64,000 nucleotides of DNA from Duganella zoogloeoides (GCF_034479515.1 NZ_CP140152.1:3906001-3970000), one strand, 5' to 3'. Positions 26,266 to 37,527 are shown, counted from the first letter of the stretch. The notes: generated by a model not told the origin, from the letters alone. Translations and numbers: made by a program.

Positions 26266-28066
26266 TCGCCTTGCAGTTTTCGTCAGGGTAAACCGGTTCG
26301 AACTGAAGTTGCAGGCCGCCGATTACCAGTGCTTTCAGGTTCGGTTCGACCAGCGTATAGCGGCCGGCGCGCAGCGCGTCGAGCATTGGCCGGCAGCCGA
26401 TGTCGAGGCGTGCCGCCAGCAGCCATTTTCCGTCCGGCTGCTCCACGTATAGATAGCCGCCGCCGTAGTACTGGTTGACCAACAGGATGTCGCGCTTGCC
26501 GTCGCCGTTTGCGTCGAGCAGCAGCGCGGTGCACTGCTGCACATCGTTTGTCAGGCAGCTGGGCAACATCTGGCCGGGCACCTCTTTCCACTCCTGCGCG
26601 ACAAAGCTCACGGGCAGCGCCTCGCCTGCCGGCACCACCGTGATATTTGCCGCGATGGTGGTTGCTGTCGCCTTGCCGCCGCTCGGATTCCAGCGCTCCG
26701 TCTGTTTCAGTGCCGCCGCCGCCCGCTCGCTCACCACTTTGGCATCGGCGCCCACGCCCTGCTGCGCCAGTCGTTGCAAAGCTTGCTGGCCATAGCGTTG
26801 GCCTTCGAAACGCAGATAGCGGTAGTCGAACTTGTCGGCCTTGACCAGGCCCCGCTCCAGGCGCGATACCTGGTTGGCCACCGCAATGCGGGCCGGATCG
26901 GCGATTGGGGTAAACAGCGCCAGCAGCACTGCCAGCACCAGGAATGCCGCGCCGACATTGACCGGCGCGATTTCCACCAGCCAGGTTTCGTAGCGGTGCG
27001 CGGCCCACTGGTAGCCGATTGAGTAACACGACGCCACCAGCAGGCAGGCGGCAGCGACCACGCGGTCGGCCGTCCAGCCATATTCGTGCACCCGCAACCC
27101 CAGCGCATAGATCGCGATGCCGGTCAACGGCAGCAGCAGAATGGCGGCCATGCGGGCGGCAATGCGGATCGCCAGGCTGGCGGCGGTCTGGCCGTTCTGG
27201 AACGCGCAATTGATCAGCATGACCAGCACGGCGACGGTGGTAAGCAGCAACGAGGTCGCAAAGCGCGTCTTCCACAGGCCATCGAGGCCGGTGAACGGCA
27301 GCGTACACAGGAAACCGCCGATAATCACCACGGCCACCGGCAATATCCAGGACGCCAGCACCAGCAGCAACGAGCGGATGCCGCGCACGATGGACGGGCG
27401 CACATCGGTGATGTGCAGCGCGCATGAGAAGGCAAAGCAGATCACCGGCGCCACAAACCATGGCTTGGTCAGGAGGCGCTCGAGGAAATCGAGCTTGACC
27501 ATGCCGAACAGGCCGGCGCCCATCCACAGCACCGACCACAGCGCGCCCACGAAGAAAGCGGAGAACAGCAGCTGCACCGCCAGCTTCCACGCGATTTCGA
27601 AATAGCTGCCATAGCCGGCTATACGCTTGCCGTCGGTGGTGCCGGCCATGACCAGCGCGTGGGCGACGTACAGGAACACGCTTGAAAACACGATCACCAG
27701 CATCGACGGCACGCGCTGCGACGGCCGCCCCATGAAGCCGTAGTCGAGGTGCACGGACCCGGCGCTGCGCCACGCTTCGTGCAGCGCCAGCACCACCAGC
27801 ACCGCGCCGGCAGCCGCCGTCCACAGTGCCACGTGACGGGACGTCATGTGACCGAGGCTGGAAATGAACACGACCGGCAGCAGCAGCACGAGCATGAATA
27901 GCGGCATGAACAGGAACGGCTCGGTGGCGGGCCACATATTGACGGTGGCGGCGCGGTACAGCAAATACAGCAGCACGCCCTGCACCAGCCCCGTGGTCAG
28001 GCGTAGCATCATCACGCGGCGGCTGACTTCCGCGCCGAGCACTTCATCGTATTGTTCTACTTGCAT
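26249..28066 (-). CDS. DUF4153-type multi-pass membrane protein with C-terminal soluble domain
   Basis: 605 residues. About eleven to twelve hydrophobic helices lie between residues 20 and 390, followed by a soluble C-terminal part. The membrane part matches the DUF4153 family, whose function is unknown. The soluble end includes DANGDGKRD near residue 525, which has the spacing of a calcium-binding loop of the kind found in VCBS/FG-GAP repeats, within LLLDANGDGKRDILLVNQYY. The ATG at 28064-28066 (MQVEQYDEV) is chosen; the open frame continues upstream into the dapC promoter region. No clear partner is nearby. Confidence 0.85.
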   Translation of the reverse strand: MQVEQYDEVLGAEVSRRVMMLRLTTGLVQGVLLYLLYRAATVNMWPATEPFLFMPLFMLVLLLPVVFISSLGHMTSRHVALWTAAAGAVLVVLALHEAWRSAGSVHLDYGFMGRPSQRVPSMLVIVFSSVFLYVAHALVMAGTTDGKRIAGYGSYFEIAWKLAVQLLFSAFFVGALWSVLWMGAGLFGMVKLDFLERLLTKPWFVAPVICFAFSCALHITDVRPSIVRGIRSLLLVLASWILPVAVVIIGGFLCTLPFTGLDGLWKTRFATSLLLTTVAVLVMLINCAFQNGQTAASLAIRIAARMAAILLLPLTGIAIYALGLRVHEYGWTADRVVAAACLLVASCYSIGYQWAAHRYETWLVEIAPVNVGAAFLVLAVLLALFTPIADPARIAVANQVSRLERGLVKADKFDYRYLRFEGQRYGQQALQRLAQQGVGADAKVVSERAAAALKQTERWNPSGGKATATTIAANITVVPAGEALPVSFVAQEWKEVPGQMLPSCLTNDVQQCTALLLDANGDGKRDILLVNQYYGGGYLYVEQPDGKWLLAARLDIGCRPMLDALRAGRYTLVEPNLKALVIGGLQLQFEPVYPDENCKAIKPPG

Positions 28067-28150
28067 GGTGATTCCGGCTCCCTTGTTACTTTGGTATCGG
28101 CGTAGTATCGCATGGAGCACCGCGGGAGTACCACGCCCGAACGGAGGCGC

Positions 28151-28156
28151 TATAAT
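28151..28156 (+). promoter_or_regulatory. -10 element of the dapC cluster
   Basis: A perfect TATAAT lies 53 bases before the dapC GTG start. No good -35 hexamer is visible at 16-18 bases, so the promoter may depend on an activator. Confidence 0.5.
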
Positions 28157-28208
28157 GTTCGGCCCACGCTGCTTTTTTCCCAACATCGTCAACAACGTTA
28201 GCATCCCC

Positions 28209-29423
28209 GTGAATCCACATCTCGACCAGCTGCAACCGTACCCGTTCGAAAAACTGCGCCAACTGTTCGCGCAGGTGACTGCCAATGCCCAGTTCAAGGC
28301 GATCAGCCTCGGCATGGGAGAACCCAAGCATCCGACGCCGCCGTTCATCGCCCAGGCGCTGATCGACAATGTCAAGGGCCTGGCCACCTATCCCACCACC
28401 ATCGGCACCGAAGCGCTGCGCGGCGCGATTGCCGGCTGGCTCGAGCGCCGCTACGGCCTGCCCGCGATTAACCCGGCCACGCAGGTGCTGCCGGTGAACG
28501 GTTCGCGCGAGGCGCTGTTCGCGTTCGCGCAAACCGTGATCGACCCGGCCGCTAACTCTCTGGTGGTGTGCCCCAACCCGTTCTACCAGATCTACGAAGG
28601 CGCGGCCTACCTGGCCGGCGCCGAGCCGTATTTCGTCAACTCCGACCCGGCGCGCAACTTCGGCTGCGACTACGACAGCATTCCCGCCTCGGTGTGGGAG
28701 CGCGTGTCGCTGCTATTCCTGTGCTCTCCGGGTAACCCTACCGGCGCCGTGCTCACGCTCACCGACTGGGAGAACCTGTTTGCGCTGTCGGAGCGCTACA
28801 ACTTCGTCATCGCCGCCGACGAGTGCTACTCCGAGATTTACCACGGTGCAGAAGCCCCCTTGGGCGCGCTGCAGGCCGCCCACATGCTGGGCCTGTCGTC
28901 GGTCGAGAAGCCGTATGCGCGGCTGGTGGTGTTCTCCAGCCTGTCCAAGCGGTCCAACGTGCCGGGCATGCGCTCGGGCTTCGTGGCCGGCGACGCGGAC
29001 GTGCTGAAAAAATTCCTGTTGTACCGCACCTACCACGGCAGCGCCATGAGCACCGTCGTGCAAGCTGCGTCCATCGCGGCCTGGAACGACGAAACCCATG
29101 TCGAAGACAACCGCGAACAATACCGCGCCAAGTTCAACGCCATCACGCCCCTGCTGCAAGAAGTGCTGGACGTGGAACTGCCCGACGCCGGCTTCTACCT
29201 GTGGGCCGATGTTTCGCGCACGGGCCTGTCGGACACCGAGTTCGCCCAGCGACTGTATGCCGAATATAATGTCACGGTCCTGCCGGGCAGCTACCTGGCG
29301 CGCGACGCGCACGGCGTCAATCCGGGCCGCAACCGCATCCGCATGGCGCTGGTGGCGGAAACGTCCGAAGGCCTGGAAGCTGCGCAGCGCATCGTCCAAT
29401 TCTGCAAAACCCTTGTTAAATAA
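28209..29423 (+). CDS. dapC: Succinyldiaminopimelate transaminase DapC
   Basis: A 404-residue PLP enzyme that makes N-succinyl-LL-2,6-diaminopimelate in the succinylase branch of lysine and peptidoglycan synthesis. Key parts: SLGMGEPKHPTPPF, the substrate loop YPTTIGTEALR, NPFYQIYEGAAYL, SPGNPTGAVLT, the aspartate in AADECYSEIYH and the PLP lysine in FSSLSKRSNVPGMRSGFV. The start is taken as GTG 28209 (MNPHLDQLQPYPFEKL), which gives the standard N-terminus; an ATG at 28155 overlaps the -10 box and cannot be the start. dapD follows twelve bases later. Confidence 0.96.
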   Translation: MNPHLDQLQPYPFEKLRQLFAQVTANAQFKAISLGMGEPKHPTPPFIAQALIDNVKGLATYPTTIGTEALRGAIAGWLERRYGLPAINPATQVLPVNGSREALFAFAQTVIDPAANSLVVCPNPFYQIYEGAAYLAGAEPYFVNSDPARNFGCDYDSIPASVWERVSLLFLCSPGNPTGAVLTLTDWENLFALSERYNFVIAADECYSEIYHGAEAPLGALQAAHMLGLSSVEKPYARLVVFSSLSKRSNVPGMRSGFVAGDADVLKKFLLYRTYHGSAMSTVVQAASIAAWNDETHVEDNREQYRAKFNAITPLLQEVLDVELPDAGFYLWADVSRTGLSDTEFAQRLYAEYNVTVLPGSYLARDAHGVNPGRNRIRMALVAETSEGLEAAQRIVQFCKTLVK

Positions 29424-29435
29424 AGATAGACCATC

Positions 29436-30263
29436 ATGACCCAACAACTCCAGCAAATCATCGACCAGGCATGGGAAGACCGCGCCAACATCAACCCGGC
29501 CAACGGCGCCGCCGAACTGCGTGACGCCGTCTCGCACGTGATCGCCGGCCTGGACGCGGGCACTATCCGCGTGGCCGAAAAAACCACCGGCGACTGGGTG
29601 GTGAACCAGTGGGTCAAGAAAGCCGTGCTGCTGTCGTTCCGCCTCGAGAACAACGTGGCCATGCCGTCGGACGGCACCATGCAGTTCTACGACAAGGTCC
29701 CCACCAAGTTTGCCAACTACACCGAAGCCGATTTCGCCAAGGGCGGTTTCCGCGTGGTGCCGCCGGCCGTTGCCCGTCGTGGTTCGTTCATCGCCAAGAA
29801 CGTGGTCCTGATGCCTTCGTACGTAAACATCGGCGCTTACGTCGATGAAGGCGCCATGGTCGATACCTGGGCCACCGTCGGTTCGTGCGCGCAGATCGGC
29901 AAGAACGTCCACCTGTCCGGCGGCGTGGGCATCGGCGGCGTGCTGGAACCGATGCAGGCCAATCCGACCATCATCGAAGACAACTGCTTCATCGGCGCCC
30001 GTTCGGAAATCGTCGAAGGCGTGATCGTCGAAGAAAACTCGGTGATCTCGATGGGCGTGTACATCGGCCAGTCGACCAAGATCTACGACCGCGCCACCGG
30101 CGAAGTGACCTACGGCCGCGTGCCTTCGGGTTCGGTCGTGGTATCGGGCAGCCTGCCATCGGAAGACGGCAAGTACTCGCTGTACTGCGCCGTGATCGTC
30201 AAGCGCGTGGACGCCAAAACCCGCGCCAAGACCGGCATCAACGAACTGCTGCGCGGTATCTAA
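29436..30263 (+). CDS. dapD: Tetrahydrodipicolinate N-succinyltransferase DapD
   Basis: 275 residues. Transfers succinyl from succinyl-CoA to tetrahydrodipicolinate, the step before DapC. The C-terminal left-handed beta-helix has hexapeptide repeats ([52 protein letters not shown]) and the N-terminal helical domain has the FRLENN segment. Length is standard. It is downstream of dapC and upstream of pilU on the same strand with short gaps, so one transcript is likely. Confidence 0.98.
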   Translation: MTQQLQQIIDQAWEDRANINPANGAAELRDAVSHVIAGLDAGTIRVAEKTTGDWVVNQWVKKAVLLSFRLENNVAMPSDGTMQFYDKVPTKFANYTEADFAKGGFRVVPPAVARRGSFIAKNVVLMPSYVNIGAYVDEGAMVDTWATVGSCAQIGKNVHLSGGVGIGGVLEPMQANPTIIEDNCFIGARSEIVEGVIVEENSVISMGVYIGQSTKIYDRATGEVTYGRVPSGSVVVSGSLPSEDGKYSLYCAVIVKRVDAKTRAKTGINELLRGI

Positions 30264-30286
30264 GTCATCACTTCGGGAGAATCGCG

Positions 30287-31423
30287 ATGGCCATGGAACG
30301 CCTGTTCCAGCTGATGCAGGAAAAGCATGCGTCGGACATGTTCCTCGCCGCGAACTCTCCCGTGCATTTCAAGATCGGCGGCAAGCTGCTGCCGGTCAAC
30401 CAGCAATTGCTGACGCCCGAGAACATCGAGGCGCTGCTGGCACAAGTCGCCTCTCCGGCGCAAATGGCCGAACTGGCTACCACCAACGAACTCAATATGG
30501 GCATCTCGCTGGCCGGCGTGGGGCGCTTCCGGCTCTCCGCTTTCCGCCAGCGCGGCAGCGTTTCCGCGGTATTTCGCTATGTGCCCGGCAACATCCCCGC
30601 CCTGCAGGATCTGAAGATGCCGCCCGTGCTGGCGGACCTGATCATGGCCAAGCGCGGACTGCTGCTGGTCGTCGGCTCCACCGGCTCCGGCAAATCGACC
30701 ACCATCGCGGCGATGCTCGACCACCGCAACGCCCACTCGGCGGGCCACATCCTCACGCTCGAAGACCCGATCGAGTTCCTGTTTACAAACAAGCAGTCGA
30801 TCGTCAACCAGCGCGAGATCGGCAGCGATGCCACCAGCTTTGCCACCGCCCTGCGCAACTCGATGCGCCAGGCGCCCGACTGCATCCTGATCGGCGAGAT
30901 ACGCGACAAGGAAGCCATGGCTGCAGCCATCGCGTACGCGCAGTCGGGCCACCTGGTGGTCGCCACGCTGCACGCCAATAACAGCTACAACGCGCTCAAT
31001 CGCATCATCGGTTTTTATCCGATCGAGAGCCGCATGGCGCTGATGCAGGATCTGTCGTCGGCGGTCAAGGCGATCGTCTCGCAGCGGCTGGTGCCAGCCC
31101 TGTCCGGCGGCGCCCGCGCCGCGGCCGTGGAAGTAATGGTCAATTCGCGCGCCGTGGCCGAGTTGATCGAGGCCGGCCGCATCAGCGAGATCAAGGATGC
31201 GATGGACAACAGCATGTCGCCCGGCTCGCAATCGTTCGAGCAGGCGCTGGTCAAGCTGGTGCAGGGCGGCGCGATCAGCGCCGACGAGGCACTGGCCAAT
31301 GCCGATTCGGCCACCAACCTGCTCTGGCAACTGAATAACGCCAAAGAGCAACCCGCCGCCGATGCCGCCAGCGGCAATGCCGCAGCATCGGCTTCCTTCA
31401 CCGGTTTCACCCTGAACACCTGA
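30287..31423 (+). CDS. pilU: Type IV pilus retraction-accessory ATPase PilU
   Basis: 378 residues of the PilT/PilU family. The N-terminal PAS-like domain starts MERLFQLMQEKHASDMFL. The ATPase core has Walker A GSTGSGKST, the Asp box IGEIRDKEAM, the His box LHANNSYNALNRI and ILTLEDPIEFLF. The C-terminal stretch MSPGSQSFEQALVKL, the GGAISADEALA segment and the low-complexity Ala tail are the pattern of PilU, not PilT. PilU works with PilT in retraction under load. GGGAGA lies six bases ahead of ATG 30287; a second ATG two codons on is possible. Sitting inside the dap cluster is a recurring betaproteobacterial arrangement in my recollection, with no known functional link. Confidence 0.93.
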   Translation: MAMERLFQLMQEKHASDMFLAANSPVHFKIGGKLLPVNQQLLTPENIEALLAQVASPAQMAELATTNELNMGISLAGVGRFRLSAFRQRGSVSAVFRYVPGNIPALQDLKMPPVLADLIMAKRGLLLVVGSTGSGKSTTIAAMLDHRNAHSAGHILTLEDPIEFLFTNKQSIVNQREIGSDATSFATALRNSMRQAPDCILIGEIRDKEAMAAAIAYAQSGHLVVATLHANNSYNALNRIIGFYPIESRMALMQDLSSAVKAIVSQRLVPALSGGARAAAVEVMVNSRAVAELIEAGRISEIKDAMDNSMSPGSQSFEQALVKLVQGGAISADEALANADSATNLLWQLNNAKEQPAADAASGNAAASASFTGFTLNT

Positions 31424-31430
31424 GGACACC

Positions 31431-31982
31431 ATGACACCATCGATCTACGATATTCCCCTGCGCCGCATCAACGGCGAGGACGTCACCCTTGGCGCGTATC
31501 GCGGCAAGGTACTCCTGCTGGTCAACGTCGCCTCGGCCTGCGGCCTGACGCCACAATACGAGGGACTGGAAAAACTGTACCAAGACAAGCAGGCCGACGG
31601 CCTGGTGGTGGCGGGTTTCCCGGCCAACGAATTCGGCGCCCAGGAACCGGGCAGCAACGAGGAAATAGCCGAATTTTGCACCAGCAAATTCGCCATCAAA
31701 TTCCCGATGTTCGAAAAGATCGTGGTCAAGGGCCAGGGCCTGCACCCGCTGTACCAGCGCCTGATCGAAGAACAGCCGCAAGCCCAGGAAAAACCGGACA
31801 GCGATTTCCGCGCCAAGCTGGCCGGCTACGGCATCAAGCAGGACAACCCGACCGACGTGCTGTGGAACTTCGAGAAATTCCTGGTCAGCAAAGAAGGCAA
31901 AGTCGTCGGCCGCTTCGCACCGGACACCACCACCGACGACGCGCTGCTCAAGGATGCCATCGAGCGCGAACTGCAGGCCTGA
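31431..31982 (+). CDS. Glutathione peroxidase-family thiol peroxidase
   Basis: 183 residues, cytosolic. The peroxidatic cysteine is in NVASACGLTPQYEGL near residue 37. The catalytic glutamine is kept in EFGAQEPGSNEEI and the Trp-Asn in VLWNFEKFLV. A second cysteine in EFCTSKFAIKFP is at the position used as resolving cysteine by thioredoxin-dependent members, so it is probably a 2-Cys, thioredoxin-using enzyme. It reduces H2O2 and organic peroxides. It starts seven bases after pilU. Confidence 0.94.
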   Translation: MTPSIYDIPLRRINGEDVTLGAYRGKVLLLVNVASACGLTPQYEGLEKLYQDKQADGLVVAGFPANEFGAQEPGSNEEIAEFCTSKFAIKFPMFEKIVVKGQGLHPLYQRLIEEQPQAQEKPDSDFRAKLAGYGIKQDNPTDVLWNFEKFLVSKEGKVVGRFAPDTTTDDALLKDAIERELQA

Positions 31983-32064
31983 GTGATCCTGCCCCGCCAT
32001 ACCCGGGCGCCAGCTACCGCATGGTATCCTGTCGCCCTTTCGTTTTACCTGCTTGCGACCACAC

Positions 32065-33553
<1,489 letters not shown>

Positions 33554-33561
33554 CGCAGTGC

Positions 33562-33579
33562 GCCGGGCGTTTGCCCGGC
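33562..33579 (+). terminator. Weak intrinsic terminator or processing hairpin
   Basis: Seven-base stem GCCGGGC / GCCCGGC with GTTT loop, followed by ACTTTACC. It probably lets part of the transcription through to prmB, since the T run is poor. Confidence 0.45.
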
Positions 33580-33600
33580 ACTTTACCGAACGAGATAGCC

Positions 33601-34488
33601 ATGAACACCACGCCTTTCACCACGCCGCGCGACCTGCTGCGCTACGCCGTCACCCGTTTCAATACGGCCAAGCTGTTCTTCGGCCACGGCAGCGCAGAAG
33701 CCTTCGACGAAGCCGCTTACCTGATCCTGCACACGCTCAAGCTGCCGCTCGATCGCCTGGAGCCCTTCCTCGACGCCAAGCTGCTGCCGGAAGAAGTGGC
33801 GTCGGTGCTGGCCGTAATCGCCCGCCGCACGGACGAACGCGTGCCCGCCGCCTACATCACCAATGAGGCATGGCTCGGCACCTACAGCTTCTATGTCGAT
33901 GAGCGCACCATCGTGCCGCGCTCCTTCATCGCCGAGCTGATACCCGAATACTTCGCGCCGTGGGTCAACTCGCCCGACAACATCGAAAACATCCTGGAAC
34001 TGTGCACGGGTTCCGGTTGCCTGGCGATCATGATGGCCGACGCCTTCCCGGACGCGCAAGTCGATGCCGTGGACATCTCGGCCGACGCGCTGGAAGTGGC
34101 GAAAAAGAACGTCGCCACCTACGAGCTGCAAGACCGCCTGACCCTGATCGAGTCGGACCTGTACGCCAACGTGCCGGCCAAAAAATATGACCTGATCATC
34201 ACCAATCCGCCGTACGTGAACTCGTCCTCGATGAGCAAGCTGCCGATGGAATACCGCGCCGAGCCGGAACTGGCACTCGACGGCGGCAAGGATGGCATGG
34301 ACATCGTGCGCCGCATCGTCGCCGGCGCTGCCGAACGCCTGACCGACGACGGTATCCTGATCGTCGAAATCGGCAACGAAAAAGAATTCGCCGAAGCTGC
34401 CTTCGGCGAGATGGGCCTGACCTGGCTCACCACAAGCAACGGCGACGACATGGTATTCCTGCTGACCGCCGACCAGCTCAAACTGTAA
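33601..34488 (+). CDS. prmB: Ribosomal protein L3 N5-glutamine methyltransferase PrmB
   Basis: 295 residues. Methylates a glutamine of ribosomal protein uL3. It has the N-terminal helical domain (FNTAKLFFGHGSAEAFDEA), SAM motif ILELCTGSGCLAIMMA near residue 130, and the amide-methylating IITNPPYVNSSSM motif near residue 198. These distinguish it from PrmC by the N-terminal RYAVTRF region and the VPRSFIAELI segment. The ATG at 33601 has GAGATAGCC upstream. It is ten bases from the ABC-F gene. Confidence 0.96.
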   Translation: MNTTPFTTPRDLLRYAVTRFNTAKLFFGHGSAEAFDEAAYLILHTLKLPLDRLEPFLDAKLLPEEVASVLAVIARRTDERVPAAYITNEAWLGTYSFYVDERTIVPRSFIAELIPEYFAPWVNSPDNIENILELCTGSGCLAIMMADAFPDAQVDAVDISADALEVAKKNVATYELQDRLTLIESDLYANVPAKKYDLIITNPPYVNSSSMSKLPMEYRAEPELALDGGKDGMDIVRRIVAGAAERLTDDGILIVEIGNEKEFAEAAFGEMGLTWLTTSNGDDMVFLLTADQLKL

Positions 34489-34497
34489 AAGAACAAC

Positions 34498-36492
34498 ATG
34501 ATCCGCTTCATACAAGTAAGCCTGATGCGCGGCACCAAGCCGCTGCTGGAACAAGTCGATGTTACTCTCAACCCGGGCGACAAGATCGGCCTGATCGGCG
34601 CCAATGGCGCCGGCAAATCGAGCCTGTTCGCCATGATGCGCGGCGAGCTCCATCCCGACCAGGGTGAAATCGACTTCCCGGCCAAGTGGCGCGTGGCCCA
34701 CGTGGCCCAGGAAACTCCGCCGCTCGAACGCGCGGCGCTCGATTACGCCATCGACGGCGACGTCGGCCTGCGCAAGCTCGAAGCCGAACTGGCGCGCCTG
34801 GAAGCAGCGCCCGAGTCGAGCGAAAACGGTATCGCCATCGGTAACATCTACAGCGCGCTGGCCGACGCCGACGCCTACACCGTGCAGTCGCGCGGCGAGC
34901 AACTGCTGCTCGGCCTGGGCTTCACCATCGAACAGATGCAGCGTCCCGTCTCGAGTTTTTCGGGCGGCTGGCGCATGCGCCTGAACCTGGCGCAGGCGCT
35001 GATGTGCCCATCGGACCTGCTGCTGCTCGATGAACCGACCAATCACCTGGACCTGGACGCGATCATCTGGCTCGAGGACTGGCTCAAGCGCTACCCGGGC
35101 ACCCTGCTGATCATCTCCCACGATCGCGACTTCCTCGACGAAGTGGTGAACGTGGTCGTGCATATCGACGAGCGCAAGCTCAAGCGCTACTCGGGCAACT
35201 ACTCGTCGTTCGAGCGTCAACGCGCGGCACAAATGATCCTGGCCGCCGGCGCGCTGGAAAAGCAGCAGCGCAAGCGCGCCCACCTCGAGTCGTTCGTCAA
35301 CCGCTTCAAGGCGCAGGCCTCCAAGGCCCGCCAGGCGCAAAGCCGCATGAAGGCGCTGGCCAAGATGGAAGAACTGGCGCCGCTGCGCGCTGCCGCAGAA
35401 TTCTCGTTCGAATTCCGCGAGCCGCTCAGCGCCCCGAATCCGCTGTTGGTCATGGAAGACGTGGATGCCGGCTACAAGATCGAGAACGAAAAAACCGGCG
35501 AAGTCACCACCAAGACCATCGTCAACAACATCAAGTTCTCGCTGCAGATCGGCCAACGGATTGGCCTGCTCGGGGTGAACGGCGCCGGTAAATCGACGCT
35601 GATCAAGACCATCGCCGGTGAACTGGCGCCTCTGACCGGCGACGCCACCATCGGCAAGGGCCTCAATATCGGCTACTTCGCCCAGCACCAGGTGGAGATG
35701 CTGCGCCACGACGAGTCGCCCTTGTGGCACCTGGCCAAGATCGCCCCGACCGTGCGCGAGCAGGAACTGCGCAACTTCCTCGGCGGCTTCAACTTCCCGG
35801 GGACCATGGTCACCAGTTCGATCGCGCCGTTCTCCGGCGGCGAAAAGGCACGGCTGGCGCTGGCGCTGATCGTGTGGCAGCGCCCTAACCTGCTGCTGCT
35901 CGATGAACCGACCAACCACCTGGACCTGGAAACGCGCGAAGCGCTGACCGAGGCGCTGGCACAGTTCGAAGGCACGCTGGTCGTGGTCTCCCATGATCGC
36001 CACCTGCTGCGCGCCACCACCGACGAATTCATCATCGTCGCCGACGGCAAGCTGCAACCGTTCGACGGCGACCTGGACGACTACAAGGACTGGCTGTTCA
36101 AGACCAAGCTGGGTAAAGGCACCGACGTGCTGCCCGCAGCGGGCAAGGCCAACAAGACCGACTTCCCGGTGGCGTCCCCCGTGGCGCCGCCTTCGGCTCC
36201 GGTAGTAAACACCAGGGACCAGAAACGCAAGGAAGCGGAAGACCGCCAGCGCCTGGCCACGCTGCGCAAGCCGCTGGAACAGAAGATCAAGCGCCTGGAC
36301 GACCAGATCGCCAAGCGCAGCGCCCAGAAAGCGGAAGTCGATGGCCGACTGGCCGATGCGACGATCTACGAAGCCGCCAACAAGGCCAAGCTGAAACAGG
36401 CCCTGGCCGACCAGACCTTCTTCACCAAGGACCTGGGCGAGCTGGAAGCGCAGTGGTTGCAGTTGCAGGAAGAACTCGAAGCGCTGGCTTAA
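34498..36492 (+). CDS. ABC-F family ATPase (YheS-like ribosome-associated factor)
   Basis: 664 residues, soluble, with two ABC domains in one chain: Walker A GANGAGKSS and GVNGAGKST, signatures SSFSGGWRMR and APFSGGEKAR, each followed by LLLDEPTNHLDL. The linker between them (about 240-320) is the highly basic P-site tRNA interaction motif, and a charged coiled-coil C-terminal domain follows from about 560. There are no membrane segments, so it is a translation factor of the EttA/YheS/Uup type and not a transporter; length and coiled coil fit YheS best. Last gene of the dap cluster. Confidence 0.93.
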   Translation: MIRFIQVSLMRGTKPLLEQVDVTLNPGDKIGLIGANGAGKSSLFAMMRGELHPDQGEIDFPAKWRVAHVAQETPPLERAALDYAIDGDVGLRKLEAELARLEAAPESSENGIAIGNIYSALADADAYTVQSRGEQLLLGLGFTIEQMQRPVSSFSGGWRMRLNLAQALMCPSDLLLLDEPTNHLDLDAIIWLEDWLKRYPGTLLIISHDRDFLDEVVNVVVHIDERKLKRYSGNYSSFERQRAAQMILAAGALEKQQRKRAHLESFVNRFKAQASKARQAQSRMKALAKMEELAPLRAAAEFSFEFREPLSAPNPLLVMEDVDAGYKIENEKTGEVTTKTIVNNIKFSLQIGQRIGLLGVNGAGKSTLIKTIAGELAPLTGDATIGKGLNIGYFAQHQVEMLRHDESPLWHLAKIAPTVREQELRNFLGGFNFPGTMVTSSIAPFSGGEKARLALALIVWQRPNLLLLDEPTNHLDLETREALTEALAQFEGTLVVVSHDRHLLRATTDEFIIVADGKLQPFDGDLDDYKDWLFKTKLGKGTDVLPAAGKANKTDFPVASPVAPPSAPVVNTRDQKRKEAEDRQRLATLRKPLEQKIKRLDDQIAKRSAQKAEVDGRLADATIYEAANKAKLKQALADQTFFTKDLGELEAQWLQLQEELEALA

Positions 36493-36498
36493 GCAGTA

Positions 36499-36999
36499 TC
36501 ACGCCGCCTGGCGTGGCGCGCAAGGCACCTTGCGGATCGACATCAGCTTGTCGATATCGACCACGATCAGGCGGCGGTCATCCACCACGCCGATGCCGAG
36601 CAGGTAATCAACCTGTGGCGCAACCGCCGCCGGTGTCTCCACCACCGGTACCGGCTGCAATTGCTCCACGGTGAGCGACACGATGTCGGTCACGCCATCG
36701 ACCACCATCCCCATCACGCAACTCGACAGCTTTAAAATGATCACGTCCGTCAGCGGATCGTGTTTCGGCGGCCGTGGGCCGAACGCGATGCGCATATCGA
36801 CGATGGGCATGATCACGCCGCGCGACACCGCCACCCCGCTGATGATTTCCCCATCCGACGAAAAGCGCTCGAGCTCCTTGAGCGGACGCAGTTCCTGCAC
36901 CTTGCTGAAATCGAGCGCGTAATCGAGGCCGCCGAGCCGGAACACCAGGTACTGCCGCGCGGTGGACGTTTGCGTCGCTGAGTGGGAGATGGGAGACAT
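36499..36999 (-). CDS. cheW: CheW-type chemotaxis coupling protein
   Basis: 166 residues with one CheW domain: QYLVFRLGGLDYALDFSKVQ, ISGVAVSRGVIMPIVDMR and VDGVTDIVSLTVEQL are family blocks. CheW links receptors to CheA in the chemosensory array. The ATG at 36997-36999 (MSPISHSATQ) is picked; GGAGA-like bases lie before it. It stands alone here, away from any che cluster in the window, and may be one of several CheW copies. It converges on the ABC-F gene with a six-base gap. Confidence 0.93.
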   Translation of the reverse strand: MSPISHSATQTSTARQYLVFRLGGLDYALDFSKVQELRPLKELERFSSDGEIISGVAVSRGVIMPIVDMRIAFGPRPPKHDPLTDVIILKLSSCVMGMVVDGVTDIVSLTVEQLQPVPVVETPAAVAPQVDYLLGIGVVDDRRLIVVDIDKLMSIRKVPCAPRQAA

Positions 37000-37126
37000 G
37001 ATGATCCTTTCGTCCAGGGACGTGCGGTAACAGGCATGCACCATCGTAACCGCCCACCCCGCACCATATGTTGACTAGCATCAACTTTTTCCGGGCGCCG
37101 TGCAGCGCGTTTGCTACAATGCGCCG

Positions 37127-37525
37127 ATGAACCAGCAGATCGACATCAACGACGTGGAGTTGAACGCCATTCGCGCGCAGGGACCGGGCGGCCAGAACGT
37201 CAACAAGGTTTCCAGCGCGGTGCACCTGCGCTTTGCCATTACGCCCTCATCGCTTCCCGAACATATCAAGGAACGCCTGCTGGCCCTGCGCGACAGCCGC
37301 ATCACGCGCGACGGCGTGGTCGTGATCAAGGCCAAGCAATCGCGCAGCCAGGAAGCCAACAAGGACGATGCGCTGCGGCGCCTGCAGGAGCTGGTGGACA
37401 GCGTGGCCGTACTGCCCACGGTGCGCCGGCCCACCAAGCCCACGCGCGGCTCGCAGCGCCGCCGGCTCGACGGCAAGGCGAAAGACGGCGAGCGCAAACA
37501 GATGCGCGGCAAGGTCGTGATCTAG
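37127..37525 (+). CDS. arfB: Alternative ribosome-rescue peptidyl-tRNA hydrolase ArfB
   Basis: 132 residues. Catalytic GGQ motif in GPGGQNVNKVSSAVHLRF near residue 24, and a basic C-terminal tail (RGSQRRRLDGKAKDGERK) that enters the empty mRNA channel. It frees peptides from stalled ribosomes lacking a stop codon. It is too short for a release factor, which has two more domains. The ATG at 37127 lies seven bases after a TACAAT box (37115-37120), so the transcript may be nearly leaderless. Confidence 0.96.
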   Translation: MNQQIDINDVELNAIRAQGPGGQNVNKVSSAVHLRFAITPSSLPEHIKERLLALRDSRITRDGVVVIKAKQSRSQEANKDDALRRLQELVDSVAVLPTVRRPTKPTRGSQRRRLDGKAKDGERKQMRGKVVI

Positions 37526-37527
37526 CC

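Noticed and set aside
33583..36057. 824-codon open frame on the minus strand
   Set aside because: Runs antisense to both prmB and the ABC-F gene and no motif can be seen.
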